Source: Streptomyces sp. NBC_00539
GTDB lineage: Bacteria; Actinomycetota; Actinomycetes; Streptomycetales; Streptomycetaceae
Assembly (NCBI RefSeq): GCF_036346105.1
Contig: NZ_CP107811.1
Location: 5,475,501-5,539,500 of the forward strand
Direction of reading: 5' to 3'
DNA length: 64,000 bases
Positions 26,528-34,626 of the stretch are shown piece after piece. Within the stretch, counting starts at the first letter, position 1, and each line of letters starts with the position of its first letter. The position numbers and the translations under genes are program-made. The notes under the pieces are model-generated. The model searched no databases. It was not told where the DNA came from and saw nothing but the letters and a program-made list of their open reading frames with translations.

Positions 26528-27859
26528 TCAGCGCCCCATGCGCCCCGCAGCCACCACGATCCGGGCCAGTTCCTCGTGGCAGATGTCGCTGTGCGCCCCC
26601 GTCGGGGCCCCGCCCCTGCGGACCACGGCGCCCGCGTCCACGCTGACGCAACCGGCCGTCGGCAGCCCGTCGCGCAGCGCCGCGGCCAGTGTCATCCGGG
26701 GGGCGCCCGCCACCGCCTGCACGCCGTCGTGTCCCAGCGCGCCCCACCGTTCGTCCAGTCCCAGCACACCGGCCGAATCCCCTGCCATCCGCGAGGCCAG
26801 CGGGTAGAACACCTTGAGGGCGGTGTCGTAAGGGGAGTGGCAGGCGACCACCGGGCCGTCCACGGCGCGCTGGAGCCCGTGCAGGGTGCCGCCGCGGCTC
26901 TTGTCGTGCGGCAGGCGGTCGGTGAAGGCGTAGTGGGAGAAGGCCCCTTGGAGCAGGGTCAGCGATTTCACGTACCGGGCGCCCGCGGGTACCGCGCGCA
27001 GGGAGAAGGACACCACCCGGCCGCCGAAGCTGTGCCCGATCAGGTGGATGCGCAGGGCCGGCCTGTGGGCGGCCAGCCGGGCCAGTAGCGGTCCCAGCCC
27101 CCGCTCGCCGATCACTCCGGCACGTTTCTTCATCTCGTAGTACGTGGCCTGGCGCAGCACTTCCTTGGCGCCGCTCCACAAGGCGCGCAGCCCGCCGCCG
27201 ATCGACAGCTCCGCCCCGCCCGTCGGGGGCTCCGCCCCGCCCACGTGCCCACCCGCGTGCCCGCCCGCTTCGACGACGGCCTCGGTGAAGCGGCGGCACA
27301 CCTCCAGGACGTCCTCGGTGAACATCGCCGGCACGTCCTCGCCGGTGGCGCCGGGTACCGCCGCCACCCCGGCCAGCTCCCGCACCAGCGCCCCGAACTC
27401 CACGAACGCGGCCTGCGACGGCGGCCGTTCCTCCAGCAGCTCGGCGACCCGGTCGAGCTCCGCCTCCCGCCCCGGCCAGAACTCCCCGAGCGCCCGTCTG
27501 GTGTCCGGGTCCAGCGCCGTCCCGAACCCCGGCTCGGCGAGCGCGCCCGCGAGGCCCCGGGGGTCGAAGTCGGGTATCGGCTCGTCCGCGAAGCGGATCG
27601 ACGGCCACAGGACCCCCGCGTACCCCAGTCGCACCGCCGGCCCCACCAGGTCCGGGAACGGCTCGAAGAACCGGTCGTAGAGCAGCGTCGAGGTGTGCGG
27701 TTCGCTGTTCCAGCCGTGGGCGAAGACCAGCAGGTCGGTGGCGTCCATCCCGTCGAGCGCGGTCCCGGTGCCCGGGGCCGGATCCCCGTCGGCGTCGAAG
27801 ACCAGCTCCGCGTACGGAGCCACCCCGACGCCCGTTCCCCACGCCGCCCCACCCGACAT
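26528..27859 (-). CDS. Putative alpha/beta-hydrolase (serine hydrolase)
   Basis: The 443-residue protein has LLVFAHGWNSEPHTSTLLYD, an oxyanion-type HGW motif, and LRIHLIGHSFGGRVVSF with the nucleophile elbow G-H-S-F-G near residue 276. A late histidine (GAHSDICHEELA) could complete the triad. The central 120-residue insertion contains a Gly/His-rich stretch (GGHAGGHVGGAEPPTGG). No signal peptide is visible, so it acts inside the cell. The natural substrate is unknown. Confidence 0.7.
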   Translation of the reverse strand: MSGGAAWGTGVGVAPYAELVFDADGDPAPGTGTALDGMDATDLLVFAHGWNSEPHTSTLLYDRFFEPFPDLVGPAVRLGYAGVLWPSIRFADEPIPDFDPRGLAGALAEPGFGTALDPDTRRALGEFWPGREAELDRVAELLEERPPSQAAFVEFGALVRELAGVAAVPGATGEDVPAMFTEDVLEVCRRFTEAVVEAGGHAGGHVGGAEPPTGGAELSIGGGLRALWSGAKEVLRQATYYEMKKRAGVIGERGLGPLLARLAAHRPALRIHLIGHSFGGRVVSFSLRAVPAGARYVKSLTLLQGAFSHYAFTDRLPHDKSRGGTLHGLQRAVDGPVVACHSPYDTALKVFYPLASRMAGDSAGVLGLDERWGALGHDGVQAVAGAPRMTLAAALRDGLPTAGCVSVDAGAVVRRGGAPTGAHSDICHEELARIVVAAGRMGR

Positions 27860-27981
27860 GACGCCCCCCTCCGGGTCCTGTCACCGCCGCGTCCAGCATC
27901 CTGCGGCCGGCGCCGCCCGGCCAGCCCCTCGACGGCTCCCGCTCCGCGAAGACCCCGCCCGGCATCGGATCCAGTACCGCA

Positions 27982-29232
27982 TCACCGGTACAGCAGGTAC
28001 CCCTCCCGCACCGCCGCGAACCCGGCGAGCCCCGCCGCCCAGTCGCCGGCGATCTCCTCCACCCCCGCCCCCGCGTCCACCATGGTCCGCACCCGGTCGG
28101 AACCGGTCAGCCGGTCGATCCAGTGGTCGGGCCGCCAGGCGAACCCGCTCCACGTGCGGCGGGCGGTGACCAGCAGCCCGATCCCCGCCAGCACCGGGTC
28201 GAAGGCCGCGCGGTCGTGCACGAGCAGCCTGACCCCGCCGCACACCTTCCCGGCGTGCTTGGAGAAGACCGGCGTGAAATAGGCCTCCCGGAACCACACC
28301 CCGGGCAGGCCGAGGGCGTTCGCGGCCTCCGCCCACCGCCGGTCGACGCCCTCGGCGCCCACCACCTCGAACGGCGTCGTCGTACCCCGCCCCTCGGACA
28401 GGTTGGTCCCCTCGAACAGGCACGTCCCCGGGTAGACCAGGGCCGTGTCCGGGGTCGGCATGTTCGGGCTCGGCGGCACCCAGGGGAGCCCCGTCTCGCC
28501 GAAGAACGCACCCCGGCGCCACCGGGACATCCGTACGGTGCTCAGCGCGAGGGGGCGTTCGGCCGGGAACTCCCCTTGGAACAGCAGTGCCAGTTCGGCC
28601 ACCGTCATGCCGTGCGCGAGCGCGATCGGCTCGCGTCCCACGCCGCTGGCGTACGGCCGCCGCAGCACCGGCCCGGCCGCCCGCAGGCCGCCGATCGGGT
28701 TGGGGCGGTCCAGCACGACCACCGCCTTGCCGGCCAGTGCGGCCGCCCGCATGCAGTCGTACAGGGTCCAGATGTAGGTGTAGAAGCGGGCGCCCACGTC
28801 CTGGACGTCGAAGACGACCGTGTCGACTCCGGCCGCCGTGAAGACGTCCGCGAGCTGCCGGCCGCTCTTGCCGTACGTGTCGTACACCGGCAGTGCGGTG
28901 GCCGGGTCCCGGGCCGAGCCTTCGGAGCCGCCCGCCTGGGCCGTCCCGCGGAAGCCGTGCTCGGGTCCGAACACCGCGACCAGGTCGACGCGTTCGTCGG
29001 CGTGCAGGACGTCCACCAGGTGACGGGCGTCCGCGGTGAGGCCCGTCGGGTTGGTGACCACCCCGATCCGCTGTCCGGCGAGCAGCCCGTACCCGTCCGC
29101 GGCGAGCCGCTCGAACCCGGTGCGCACCCTTCCCGGCGCGGCGGCCGCGCCCCCCGGGGCCGCCACGGCCCCCGCCGCCCCCACGGCCCCCGCCAGTCCC
29201 AGCACCCCGCGTCGCGACAGCGTCATCCGCAC
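27982..29232 (-). CDS. Exported DUF1343 protein, exo-beta-N-acetylmuramidase NamZ-like
   Basis: The 416-residue protein begins with a twin-arginine-like signal (LSRRGVLGLAGAVGAAGAVA). DUF1343 blocks are GQRIGVVTNPTGL, VFGPEHGFRG, DVQDVGARFYTYIWTL, LDRPNPIGG and PSPNMPTPDTALVYPGTCLF. NamZ enzymes remove terminal MurNAc residues from peptidoglycan fragments. The family residues appear intact. It stands alone, 122 bp upstream of the hydrolase gene on the same strand. Confidence 0.88.
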   Translation of the reverse strand: MRMTLSRRGVLGLAGAVGAAGAVAAPGGAAAAPGRVRTGFERLAADGYGLLAGQRIGVVTNPTGLTADARHLVDVLHADERVDLVAVFGPEHGFRGTAQAGGSEGSARDPATALPVYDTYGKSGRQLADVFTAAGVDTVVFDVQDVGARFYTYIWTLYDCMRAAALAGKAVVVLDRPNPIGGLRAAGPVLRRPYASGVGREPIALAHGMTVAELALLFQGEFPAERPLALSTVRMSRWRRGAFFGETGLPWVPPSPNMPTPDTALVYPGTCLFEGTNLSEGRGTTTPFEVVGAEGVDRRWAEAANALGLPGVWFREAYFTPVFSKHAGKVCGGVRLLVHDRAAFDPVLAGIGLLVTARRTWSGFAWRPDHWIDRLTGSDRVRTMVDAGAGVEEIAGDWAAGLAGFAAVREGYLLYR

Positions 29233-29285
29233 ACGCTAGGCCGTCCCTTCCGGATCCTGCCCGACCCGCGCCGTCCGACACCGCA

Positions 29286-29362
29286 CCTCTCCCCCAGCTA
29301 CCGCTGGGAGGTGCCCCCACGGTCGTCGGGGCGCCGGAGTACGTCCGGTACGCCGGCGCCCC
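29286..29362. repeat. Two adjacent hairpins, one resembling a dispersed Streptomyces repeat
   Basis: The stretch 29286-29320 holds the imperfect inverted repeat CCCCCAGC ... GCTGGGAGG. I recall this element as recurrent in streptomycete intergenic regions. A second hairpin follows: GGGGCGCCGG (29328-29337) pairs exactly with CCGGCGCCCC (29353-29362). They lie between the NamZ-like start and the SDR operon. Confidence 0.55.
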
Positions 29363-29453
29363 TCCGCCTTGCGAGGCACGGCGCCGGACGACGCGGGCTC
29401 GACCGGCAGGCTCCGAAAGAGGCGCCCAGGCGGCCGCCCCCTTCCGATGTGAC

Positions 29454-29469
29454 ATACCGACTGGTTAGT
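29454..29469. promoter_or_regulatory. Operator-like site ATACCGACTGGTTAGT
   Basis: The site lies 55 bp before the SDR start and shares ATACCGACTGGT exactly with the minus strand of 36981-36998. A third version is at 13940-13953. The TetR encoded at the end of this operon (32153-32764) is the obvious candidate binder. Confidence 0.6.
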
Positions 29470-29523
29470 CTGCCCCCGGATACCGCCTTCCGGATCCGTC
29501 CGTCAGCGTCGAAAGGCATCCCT

Positions 29524-30288
29524 GTGAGCGCGTACCAGGACCAGCGAGTCGTCGTCACCGGCGCGGGCGGCGGCATCGGCGCGGCCCTCGCCCGCCGCTT
29601 CGCCGCCGAGGGGGCCACCGTCGTGGTCAACGACCTCGACCCGGTCAAGGCCGCCTCCGTGGCGGACGGGATCGGCGCCCGGGCCCTCGCGGTGCCCGGA
29701 GACGCATCGGCCGTCATCGAGCAGGCCCGCGAGGCCCTCGGCGGGAGCGTCGACGTGTACTGCGCCAACGCCGGACTCGCCTCGGGCGGCGACGCCTTCG
29801 CCGACGAGGGCATCTGGGAGGCCGCCTGGGATGTCAACGTCATGGCGCACGTCCGCGCCGCCCGCGCCCTGCTGCCGCACTGGCTGGAGCGCGGGAGCGG
29901 CCGCTTCGTGTCCACCGTCTCCGCCGCCGGGCTGCTGACCATGATCGGGGCGGCCCCGTACAGTGTCACCAAGCACGGCGCCCTCGCCTTCGCGGAATGG
30001 CTCTCGCTGACCTACCGCCACCGTGGCGTCGAGGTCCACGCGATCTGCCCGCAGGGGGTGCGCACGGACATGCTGACCGCCTCGGGAACGGCGGGCGAGC
30101 TCGTCCTCGCGCCGACCGCGATCGAGCCGGAAGCGGTCGCGGACGCCCTGTTCGACGGCATGGAGAAGGGCCGGTTCTTGATCCTCCCGCACCCGGAGGT
30201 GGCCGACTACTACGCGGCCCGCGCCACCGGACCCGACCGCTGGCTGACCGGCATGAACCACCTCCAGCAGAAATGGGAGGCACGGTGA
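29524..30288 (+). CDS. Short-chain dehydrogenase/reductase
   Basis: The 254-residue enzyme starts at GTG 29524 with GAAAGG upstream. The cofactor motif VVTGAGGGIGAALARRFA and DVYCANAGLASGG are present; the catalytic S-Y-K set is STVSAAGLL and YSVTKHG. It should interconvert a hydroxyl and keto group, perhaps on an acyl-CoA. Its stop overlaps the GTG of the acyl-CoA ligase, showing coupled expression. Confidence 0.92.
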   Translation: MSAYQDQRVVVTGAGGGIGAALARRFAAEGATVVVNDLDPVKAASVADGIGARALAVPGDASAVIEQAREALGGSVDVYCANAGLASGGDAFADEGIWEAAWDVNVMAHVRAARALLPHWLERGSGRFVSTVSAAGLLTMIGAAPYSVTKHGALAFAEWLSLTYRHRGVEVHAICPQGVRTDMLTASGTAGELVLAPTAIEPEAVADALFDGMEKGRFLILPHPEVADYYAARATGPDRWLTGMNHLQQKWEAR

Positions 30289-32090
30289 CCCCGAATCCCC
30301 GCTACGCCGACCGGCCCTGGCTGGGCCGTCTCACCGCCGCCCAGCGGGCCCCCGTCACGCCCCCGCCCAGCGTGCTGCACGCCTTCCGGGCGGCCGTCGC
30401 CCGCGCCCCACGCCACCCGGCGATCGCCTACTTCGACGGCCGGCTCTCCTACGCCGAGACCGACGCCCTCTCCGACGCGGTCGCCGGACACCTGGCCGCG
30501 CGGGGAGTCCGCCGCGGGGACCGCGTCGCGGTCATGCTCCAGAACACCCCGCACTTCGTGCTCGCCGTGCTGGCCGCCTGGAAGGCCGGGGCGGTCGTCG
30601 TCCCCCTCAACCCCATGTACAAGTCGGGGGAGGTCGGGCACATCCTGCGCGACTCCGGGGCCAGCGCTCTGGTCTGCGACGCCCGCGCCTGGCCGGCGTA
30701 CCTGCGCGGGGCCGCCCGGGACAGCGCCGTACACACCGTCCTGACCGCGCACGACACCGACTTCCAGACCCGCGACGACGTACGGGTCCTCACGCCCGGC
30801 CGGGACCCGCGGCCGGCCGCCGAGGCGGCGGGCCCGTCCGCCGCCCTCCCCGCGATCCCGCGCCAGAGCCACCCGGACCGCCCCGACCGGGCCGGCGCCG
30901 CCCACGGACCCGGCGCCGCCCACGGACCCGGGGCCACCGCGCCCGACGCCGCCGACGACCCCGCCACCGTCGCCGACCTCGTCACCGTCGCCCGCCAGGG
31001 CCACCCCGCGCCGCCGGACCCCGGCCCCGCCGCCGCCGACACCGCCCTCATCAGCTACACCTCCGGGACCTCCGGCACCCCCAAGGGCGCCATGAACCCG
31101 CACGGCGCCCTCAGCTACAACGCCGTCCGCCAGGTCACCGGCCACCCCGTCCCCGAAGGCGCCGTCTACTTCGCGCTGGCCCCGCTCTTCCACATCACCG
31201 GCCTCGTCTGCGAGCTCGCCGCCTGCTTCACCAACGCCGGCACCCTCGCCCTCGCCCACCGCTTCGACGCGGGCGCCGTCCTCGACGCCTTCCTCGAACA
31301 CCGCCCCGCCTACACCGTCGGCCCGGCCACCGCCTTCATGGCCCTCGCCGCCCACCCCGACGCCACCCCGGACCACTTCGCGTCCTTCCGGGTGATCTCC
31401 TCCGGCGGCGCCCCGCTCCCGCCCGCCCTCGTCGAACGCCTGCGCGCCGACTTCGGTTTCTACCTGCGCAACGGCTACGGGCTCACCGAGTGCACCGCCC
31501 CCTGCGCCTCCGTACCGCCCCACCTCGAAGCCCCCGTCGACCCCGTCTCCGGCACCCTGTCGGTCGGCGTCCCCGGCGCCGACACGGTGGTCCGCATCCT
31601 CGACGAGCACGGGGCCGAAGTCCCCTTCGGCGAGAGCGGCGAGATAGCCGTCCGCGGCCCCCAGGTCGTGCCCGGCTACTGGGGGCTGCCCGACGACACC
31701 GCCAAGGCGTTCCCGGACGGCGAACTGCGCACCGGCGACGTCGGCTTCATGGACCGTGACGGCTGGCTCTACGTGGTCGACCGCAAGAAGGACATGATCA
31801 ACGCCTCCGGCTTCAAGGTCTGGCCGCGCGAGGTCGAGGACGTGCTCTACACCCACCCCGCCGTCCGCGAGGCGGCCGTGGTCGGGGTACCCGACCCCTA
31901 CCGCGGGGAGAGCGTCAAGGCGTACGTCAGCCTGCGTCCCGGCACCTCGGCCGAGCCCGGGGAACTGTCCGCGTACTGCGCCGAACGCATCGCCGCGTAC
32001 AAGTACCCGCGCCAGGTGGAGATCCTGCCTGTCCTTCCGAAGACGACCAGTGGCAAGATCCTGCGACGGGAACTGCGCGAGCGCGGCTGA
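30285..32090 (+). CDS. Acyl-CoA synthetase (AMP-forming, class I adenylate-forming)
   Basis: The 601-residue enzyme activates a carboxylic acid to acyl-AMP and then acyl-CoA. The P-loop-like motif is ISYTSGTSGTPKGAM, followed by NGYGLTECTAP and the hinge ELRTGDVGFMDRDGWLYVVD. The catalytic lysine lies in PKTTSGKILRREL. Compared with the usual 500-550 residues it carries an extra Pro/Ala/His-rich linker (about 180-235) with a duplicated GAAHGP unit. It is coupled to the SDR gene and precedes a TetR gene. Confidence 0.92.
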   Translation: MTPNPRYADRPWLGRLTAAQRAPVTPPPSVLHAFRAAVARAPRHPAIAYFDGRLSYAETDALSDAVAGHLAARGVRRGDRVAVMLQNTPHFVLAVLAAWKAGAVVVPLNPMYKSGEVGHILRDSGASALVCDARAWPAYLRGAARDSAVHTVLTAHDTDFQTRDDVRVLTPGRDPRPAAEAAGPSAALPAIPRQSHPDRPDRAGAAHGPGAAHGPGATAPDAADDPATVADLVTVARQGHPAPPDPGPAAADTALISYTSGTSGTPKGAMNPHGALSYNAVRQVTGHPVPEGAVYFALAPLFHITGLVCELAACFTNAGTLALAHRFDAGAVLDAFLEHRPAYTVGPATAFMALAAHPDATPDHFASFRVISSGGAPLPPALVERLRADFGFYLRNGYGLTECTAPCASVPPHLEAPVDPVSGTLSVGVPGADTVVRILDEHGAEVPFGESGEIAVRGPQVVPGYWGLPDDTAKAFPDGELRTGDVGFMDRDGWLYVVDRKKDMINASGFKVWPREVEDVLYTHPAVREAAVVGVPDPYRGESVKAYVSLRPGTSAEPGELSAYCAERIAAYKYPRQVEILPVLPKTTSGKILRRELRERG

Positions 32091-32103
32091 AAACAGTCGG
32101 ACG

Positions 32104-32113
32104 GTCGTACGAC
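32104..32113. promoter_or_regulatory. Palindrome GTCGTACGAC before a TetR gene
   Basis: A perfect 10-bp palindrome lies 40 bp upstream of the TetR ATG, in the short gap after the ligase. It could be an operator or only a chance palindrome. Confidence 0.35.
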
Positions 32114-32152
32114 GCCCTGACAGGCGAGGGAACAGAGAGGAAGGCGAGCGCC

Positions 32153-32764
32153 ATGGCCGCCAGAACCACCACGGAGCCGGAGGGCGGCGCCCGGGAGACC
32201 CCCGTGCCGCAGCGGCTGCTGGCCGTCGCCACCCGGCTGTTCGCCGAACGCGGCTACGACCGCACCTCCGTCCAGGAGATCGTGGAGGCGGCCGGGGTCA
32301 CCAAGGGCGCGCTCTACCACTACTTCGGCTCCAAGGACGACCTGCTGCACGAGGTGTACGCGCGGATGCTGCGCCTCCAGCAACAGCGCCTCGACGCGAT
32401 CGCCGATTCCGGCGCGCCGGTCGAGGAGCGGCTGCGGGCCGCGGCCGCCGACGTGGTCGTCACCACCATCGAGAACCTCGACGACGCGGCCATCTTCTTC
32501 CGCTCGATGCACCAGCTCAGCCGGGAGAAGTCCAAGCAGGTCCGCGCCGAGCGCCGGCGCTACCACGAGCGCTTCCGCGCGCTGGTCGAAGAGGGCCAGC
32601 GCACGGGCGTGTTCTCCGGCGCCACGCCCGCCGACCTGGTGGTGGACTACCACTTCGGGTCCGTGCACCACCTGTCCACCTGGTACCGCGCCGACGGCCC
32701 GCTCACGCCGCAGCAGGTCGCCGACCACCTGGCGGACCTGCTGCTGCGCGCGCTGCGCCCGTAG
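32153..32764 (+). CDS. TetR-family regulator of acyl-CoA metabolism
   Basis: The 203-residue protein has its helix-turn-helix at about residues 20-65 (RTSVQEIVEAAGVTKGALYH then YFGSKDDLLHEVY). The C-terminal domain (IFFRSMHQLSREKSKQVRAE) looks like the KstR2/FadR-type ligand domain that binds CoA thioesters. It follows the SDR-ligase pair on the same strand by 62 bp. The shared ATACCGACYGGT sites are candidate targets. Confidence 0.9.
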   Translation: MAARTTTEPEGGARETPVPQRLLAVATRLFAERGYDRTSVQEIVEAAGVTKGALYHYFGSKDDLLHEVYARMLRLQQQRLDAIADSGAPVEERLRAAAADVVVTTIENLDDAAIFFRSMHQLSREKSKQVRAERRRYHERFRALVEEGQRTGVFSGATPADLVVDYHFGSVHHLSTWYRADGPLTPQQVADHLADLLLRALRP

Positions 32765-32785
32765 CGGCCCGCCCGTGGCGGCCGG

Positions 32786-33922
32786 TCACACCGACGCGGT
32801 GGCGAGCGCCGGGTAGTCGTTGTACCCCTCCGCCCCCTGTACGTGCATCAGGAACTCGGGGCGGAGCTCGTTGAGCGGGGCGTCCACCCGCAGGCGTTCC
32901 ACGAAGTCGGGGTTGGCGAGGAAGCCCCGGCCCAGCGACACCAGGTCGGCGCCCTCGGCCAGCAGCCCCTCGGCCACCCTCTTGCCGCCGTCGGCCTCGA
33001 ACTGCTCACGGGAGAGGAGCTGGTTGGCGATCAGCGCGCCCGGCCACGCCTTGCGGTGCGCCGGGAGCCGGTGCCGCTCCTCGGCGGTGTAGAGGACGTG
33101 CAGGTAGACCGGGCCGATCTCCGCCAGGGCCGCCAGCAGCGCCGGATAGATCTCCCTGGTGTCGCCCTCCTCGATGCCGTTGACGTTCACTCCGGGCGAG
33201 ATCCGTATGCCGACCCGCTCCCGGCCGATGGCCTCGGCGGCGGCCCGGACCGCCTCGACGGCGAACCGGATCCGGTTCTCCACCGGGCCGCCCCACTCGT
33301 CGGTCCGCAGGTTGGTGCCCTGCGCCAGGAACTGGTGGGGCAGGAACCCGTTGGCGGCGTGCACCTCCACCCCCGCGAAACCGGCCTCGACCGCATTGCG
33401 GGCGGCGGCCGCGAAGCCGACGAGGGTGGAACGGACGTCCTCGCCCGTCATCGCGCGGGGAGTCACGGAGTCCCGCACCCCGCTGGGGGTGTGCAGCTGC
33501 TCGGGGAGCCGTACGGCGGACGGCGCGAGCGGGACGTGCCCGCTGGTCTCGGGGTGGCCGACCCGGCCGCCGTGTTCGAGCTGGAGGAACATCGCCGCGC
33601 CGCCGCCCCGGCCGTCGGCGCCCGCGCGCACCGCGTCGGTGACCCTCCGCCAGCCGGCGATCTGCTCCGCGGTGTGGATGCCCGGAATGTGCGGGTACGC
33701 CTGCCCCACGGCGCTCGGCGCGGTGCCCTCGGCGATGATCAGACCGGCCGTGGCGCGCTGCGCGTAGTGGACGGCCATCGGCTCCCCGGGCACCCCGTCG
33801 GCGCCGGCCCGGTGGCGGGTGAGGGGCGCCATCACCAGGCGGTTGGGGAGTTCCAGGGCGCCGAGGGCGGCGGACTCGAAGAGGCGGGAAACGGTGGGAA
33901 GGACCTGCTGCGTGTGCGTCAT
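32786..33922 (-). CDS. Ene-reductase of the old yellow enzyme family
   Basis: The 378-residue FMN enzyme reduces activated C=C bonds with NAD(P)H. Seen are LFESAALGALELPNRLVMAPLTR, the HxxN-type active site in VEVHAANGFLPHQFLAQGTN, GGPVENRIRFAVEAV and SLGRGFLANPDFVERL. The gene is divergent from a MerR regulator, and its promoter has the long spacer with a central palindrome typical of MerR control. The usual inducers are electrophiles. Confidence 0.93.
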   Translation of the reverse strand: MTHTQQVLPTVSRLFESAALGALELPNRLVMAPLTRHRAGADGVPGEPMAVHYAQRATAGLIIAEGTAPSAVGQAYPHIPGIHTAEQIAGWRRVTDAVRAGADGRGGGAAMFLQLEHGGRVGHPETSGHVPLAPSAVRLPEQLHTPSGVRDSVTPRAMTGEDVRSTLVGFAAAARNAVEAGFAGVEVHAANGFLPHQFLAQGTNLRTDEWGGPVENRIRFAVEAVRAAAEAIGRERVGIRISPGVNVNGIEEGDTREIYPALLAALAEIGPVYLHVLYTAEERHRLPAHRKAWPGALIANQLLSREQFEADGGKRVAEGLLAEGADLVSLGRGFLANPDFVERLRVDAPLNELRPEFLMHVQGAEGYNDYPALATASV

Positions 33923-33929
33923 GCCCGTA

Positions 33930-33960
33930 ACCTAAAAGCTGACACCGGTGTCAGATTCAA
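33930..33960 (-). promoter_or_regulatory. MerR-type promoter with 19-bp spacer and central 16-bp palindrome
   Basis: On the minus strand -35 TTGAAT (33955-33960) and -10 TTAGGT (33930-33935) are separated by 19 bp. The spacer holds the perfect palindrome CTGACACCGGTGTCAG (33939-33954). Overlong spacers bridged by a palindrome are the hallmark of MerR-activated promoters. The target is the ene-reductase, and the divergent MerR gene is the expected activator. Confidence 0.8.
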
Positions 33961-33984
33961 GTCCGGAGACGGCGGGGGCGGGGC

Positions 33985-34392
33985 ATGCGGATCGGTGAAC
34001 TGGCGGCGCGCACCGGGGTCAGTGAGCGCTCGCTGCGCTACTACGAGAAGCAGGGGCTGCTGGTCTGCGACCGGACGCCCGGCGGCCACCGCGACTACGC
34101 GGAGCGGGCGGTCGACCGGGTCATCCGCATCCAGGAACTCTACGCGGCGGGCCTGCACAGCGTGAAGATCGCGCAGATCCTGCCGTGCATGCGCGATACG
34201 GACGGCGGGCCGAACGTACGGGCCACCCCCGCGCTCGTCGCCGAGCTGAGGACGGAACGGGACCGGATCGACCGGTTGATCGCCGATCTGGTCCGGTCCC
34301 GCGAGGTGCTGGACGAGGTCATCGACGTGGCGTCGGGCAGCCCGGCCGGGGTGGTGGCCGAGGCCGCAGCCACGGCCGCGGAGAGGGGGTAG
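33985..34392 (+). CDS. MerR-family regulator of the ene-reductase
   Basis: The 135-residue protein has the MerR helix-turn-helix RIGELAARTGVSERSLRYYE at the very N terminus and a coiled-coil segment near residues 80-115 (LVAELRTERDRIDRLIADL). One cysteine (YEKQGLLVCDRT) lies near the DNA-binding wing and another in QILPCMRD. Cysteine-based sensing of electrophiles is possible. It is divergent from the ene-reductase. Confidence 0.88.
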   Translation: MRIGELAARTGVSERSLRYYEKQGLLVCDRTPGGHRDYAERAVDRVIRIQELYAAGLHSVKIAQILPCMRDTDGGPNVRATPALVAELRTERDRIDRLIADLVRSREVLDEVIDVASGSPAGVVAEAAATAAERG

Positions 34393-34476
34393 CCGAGCGG
34401 CAGGACGTCCCGGTCACGGGGGGCGCGGCCGCGGTCCCGGGACTCAGCCCCGGGCGCGTCCTCCAGCTCGGTCTTG

Positions 34477-34590
34477 CCCTGGCCTCGGCCCTGGCCCTGG
34501 CCTCGGCCTCGGCCCTGGCCCTGGCCCTGGCCCTGGCCCTGGCCTCGGCCCTGGCCCTGGCCCTGACCGCGGCCCTGGCCCCGGCCCCGG
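34477..34590. repeat. Degenerate CTGGCC/CTCGGC hexamer repeat
   Basis: About nineteen 6-bp units alternate between CTGGCC and CTCGGC in the gap between the MerR gene and the convergent acyl-CoA dehydrogenase gene. Neither strand gives a sensible protein. Confidence 0.8.
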
Positions 34591-34626
34591 GGGCTCGGCT
34601 CGCCGTTCTCCGCGTTCCGCCGGGGG

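Noticed and set aside
34393-34626. Possible CRISPR-like or VNTR coding repeat
   Set aside because: The units are only 6 bp and there are no spacers; it is simple low-complexity DNA.
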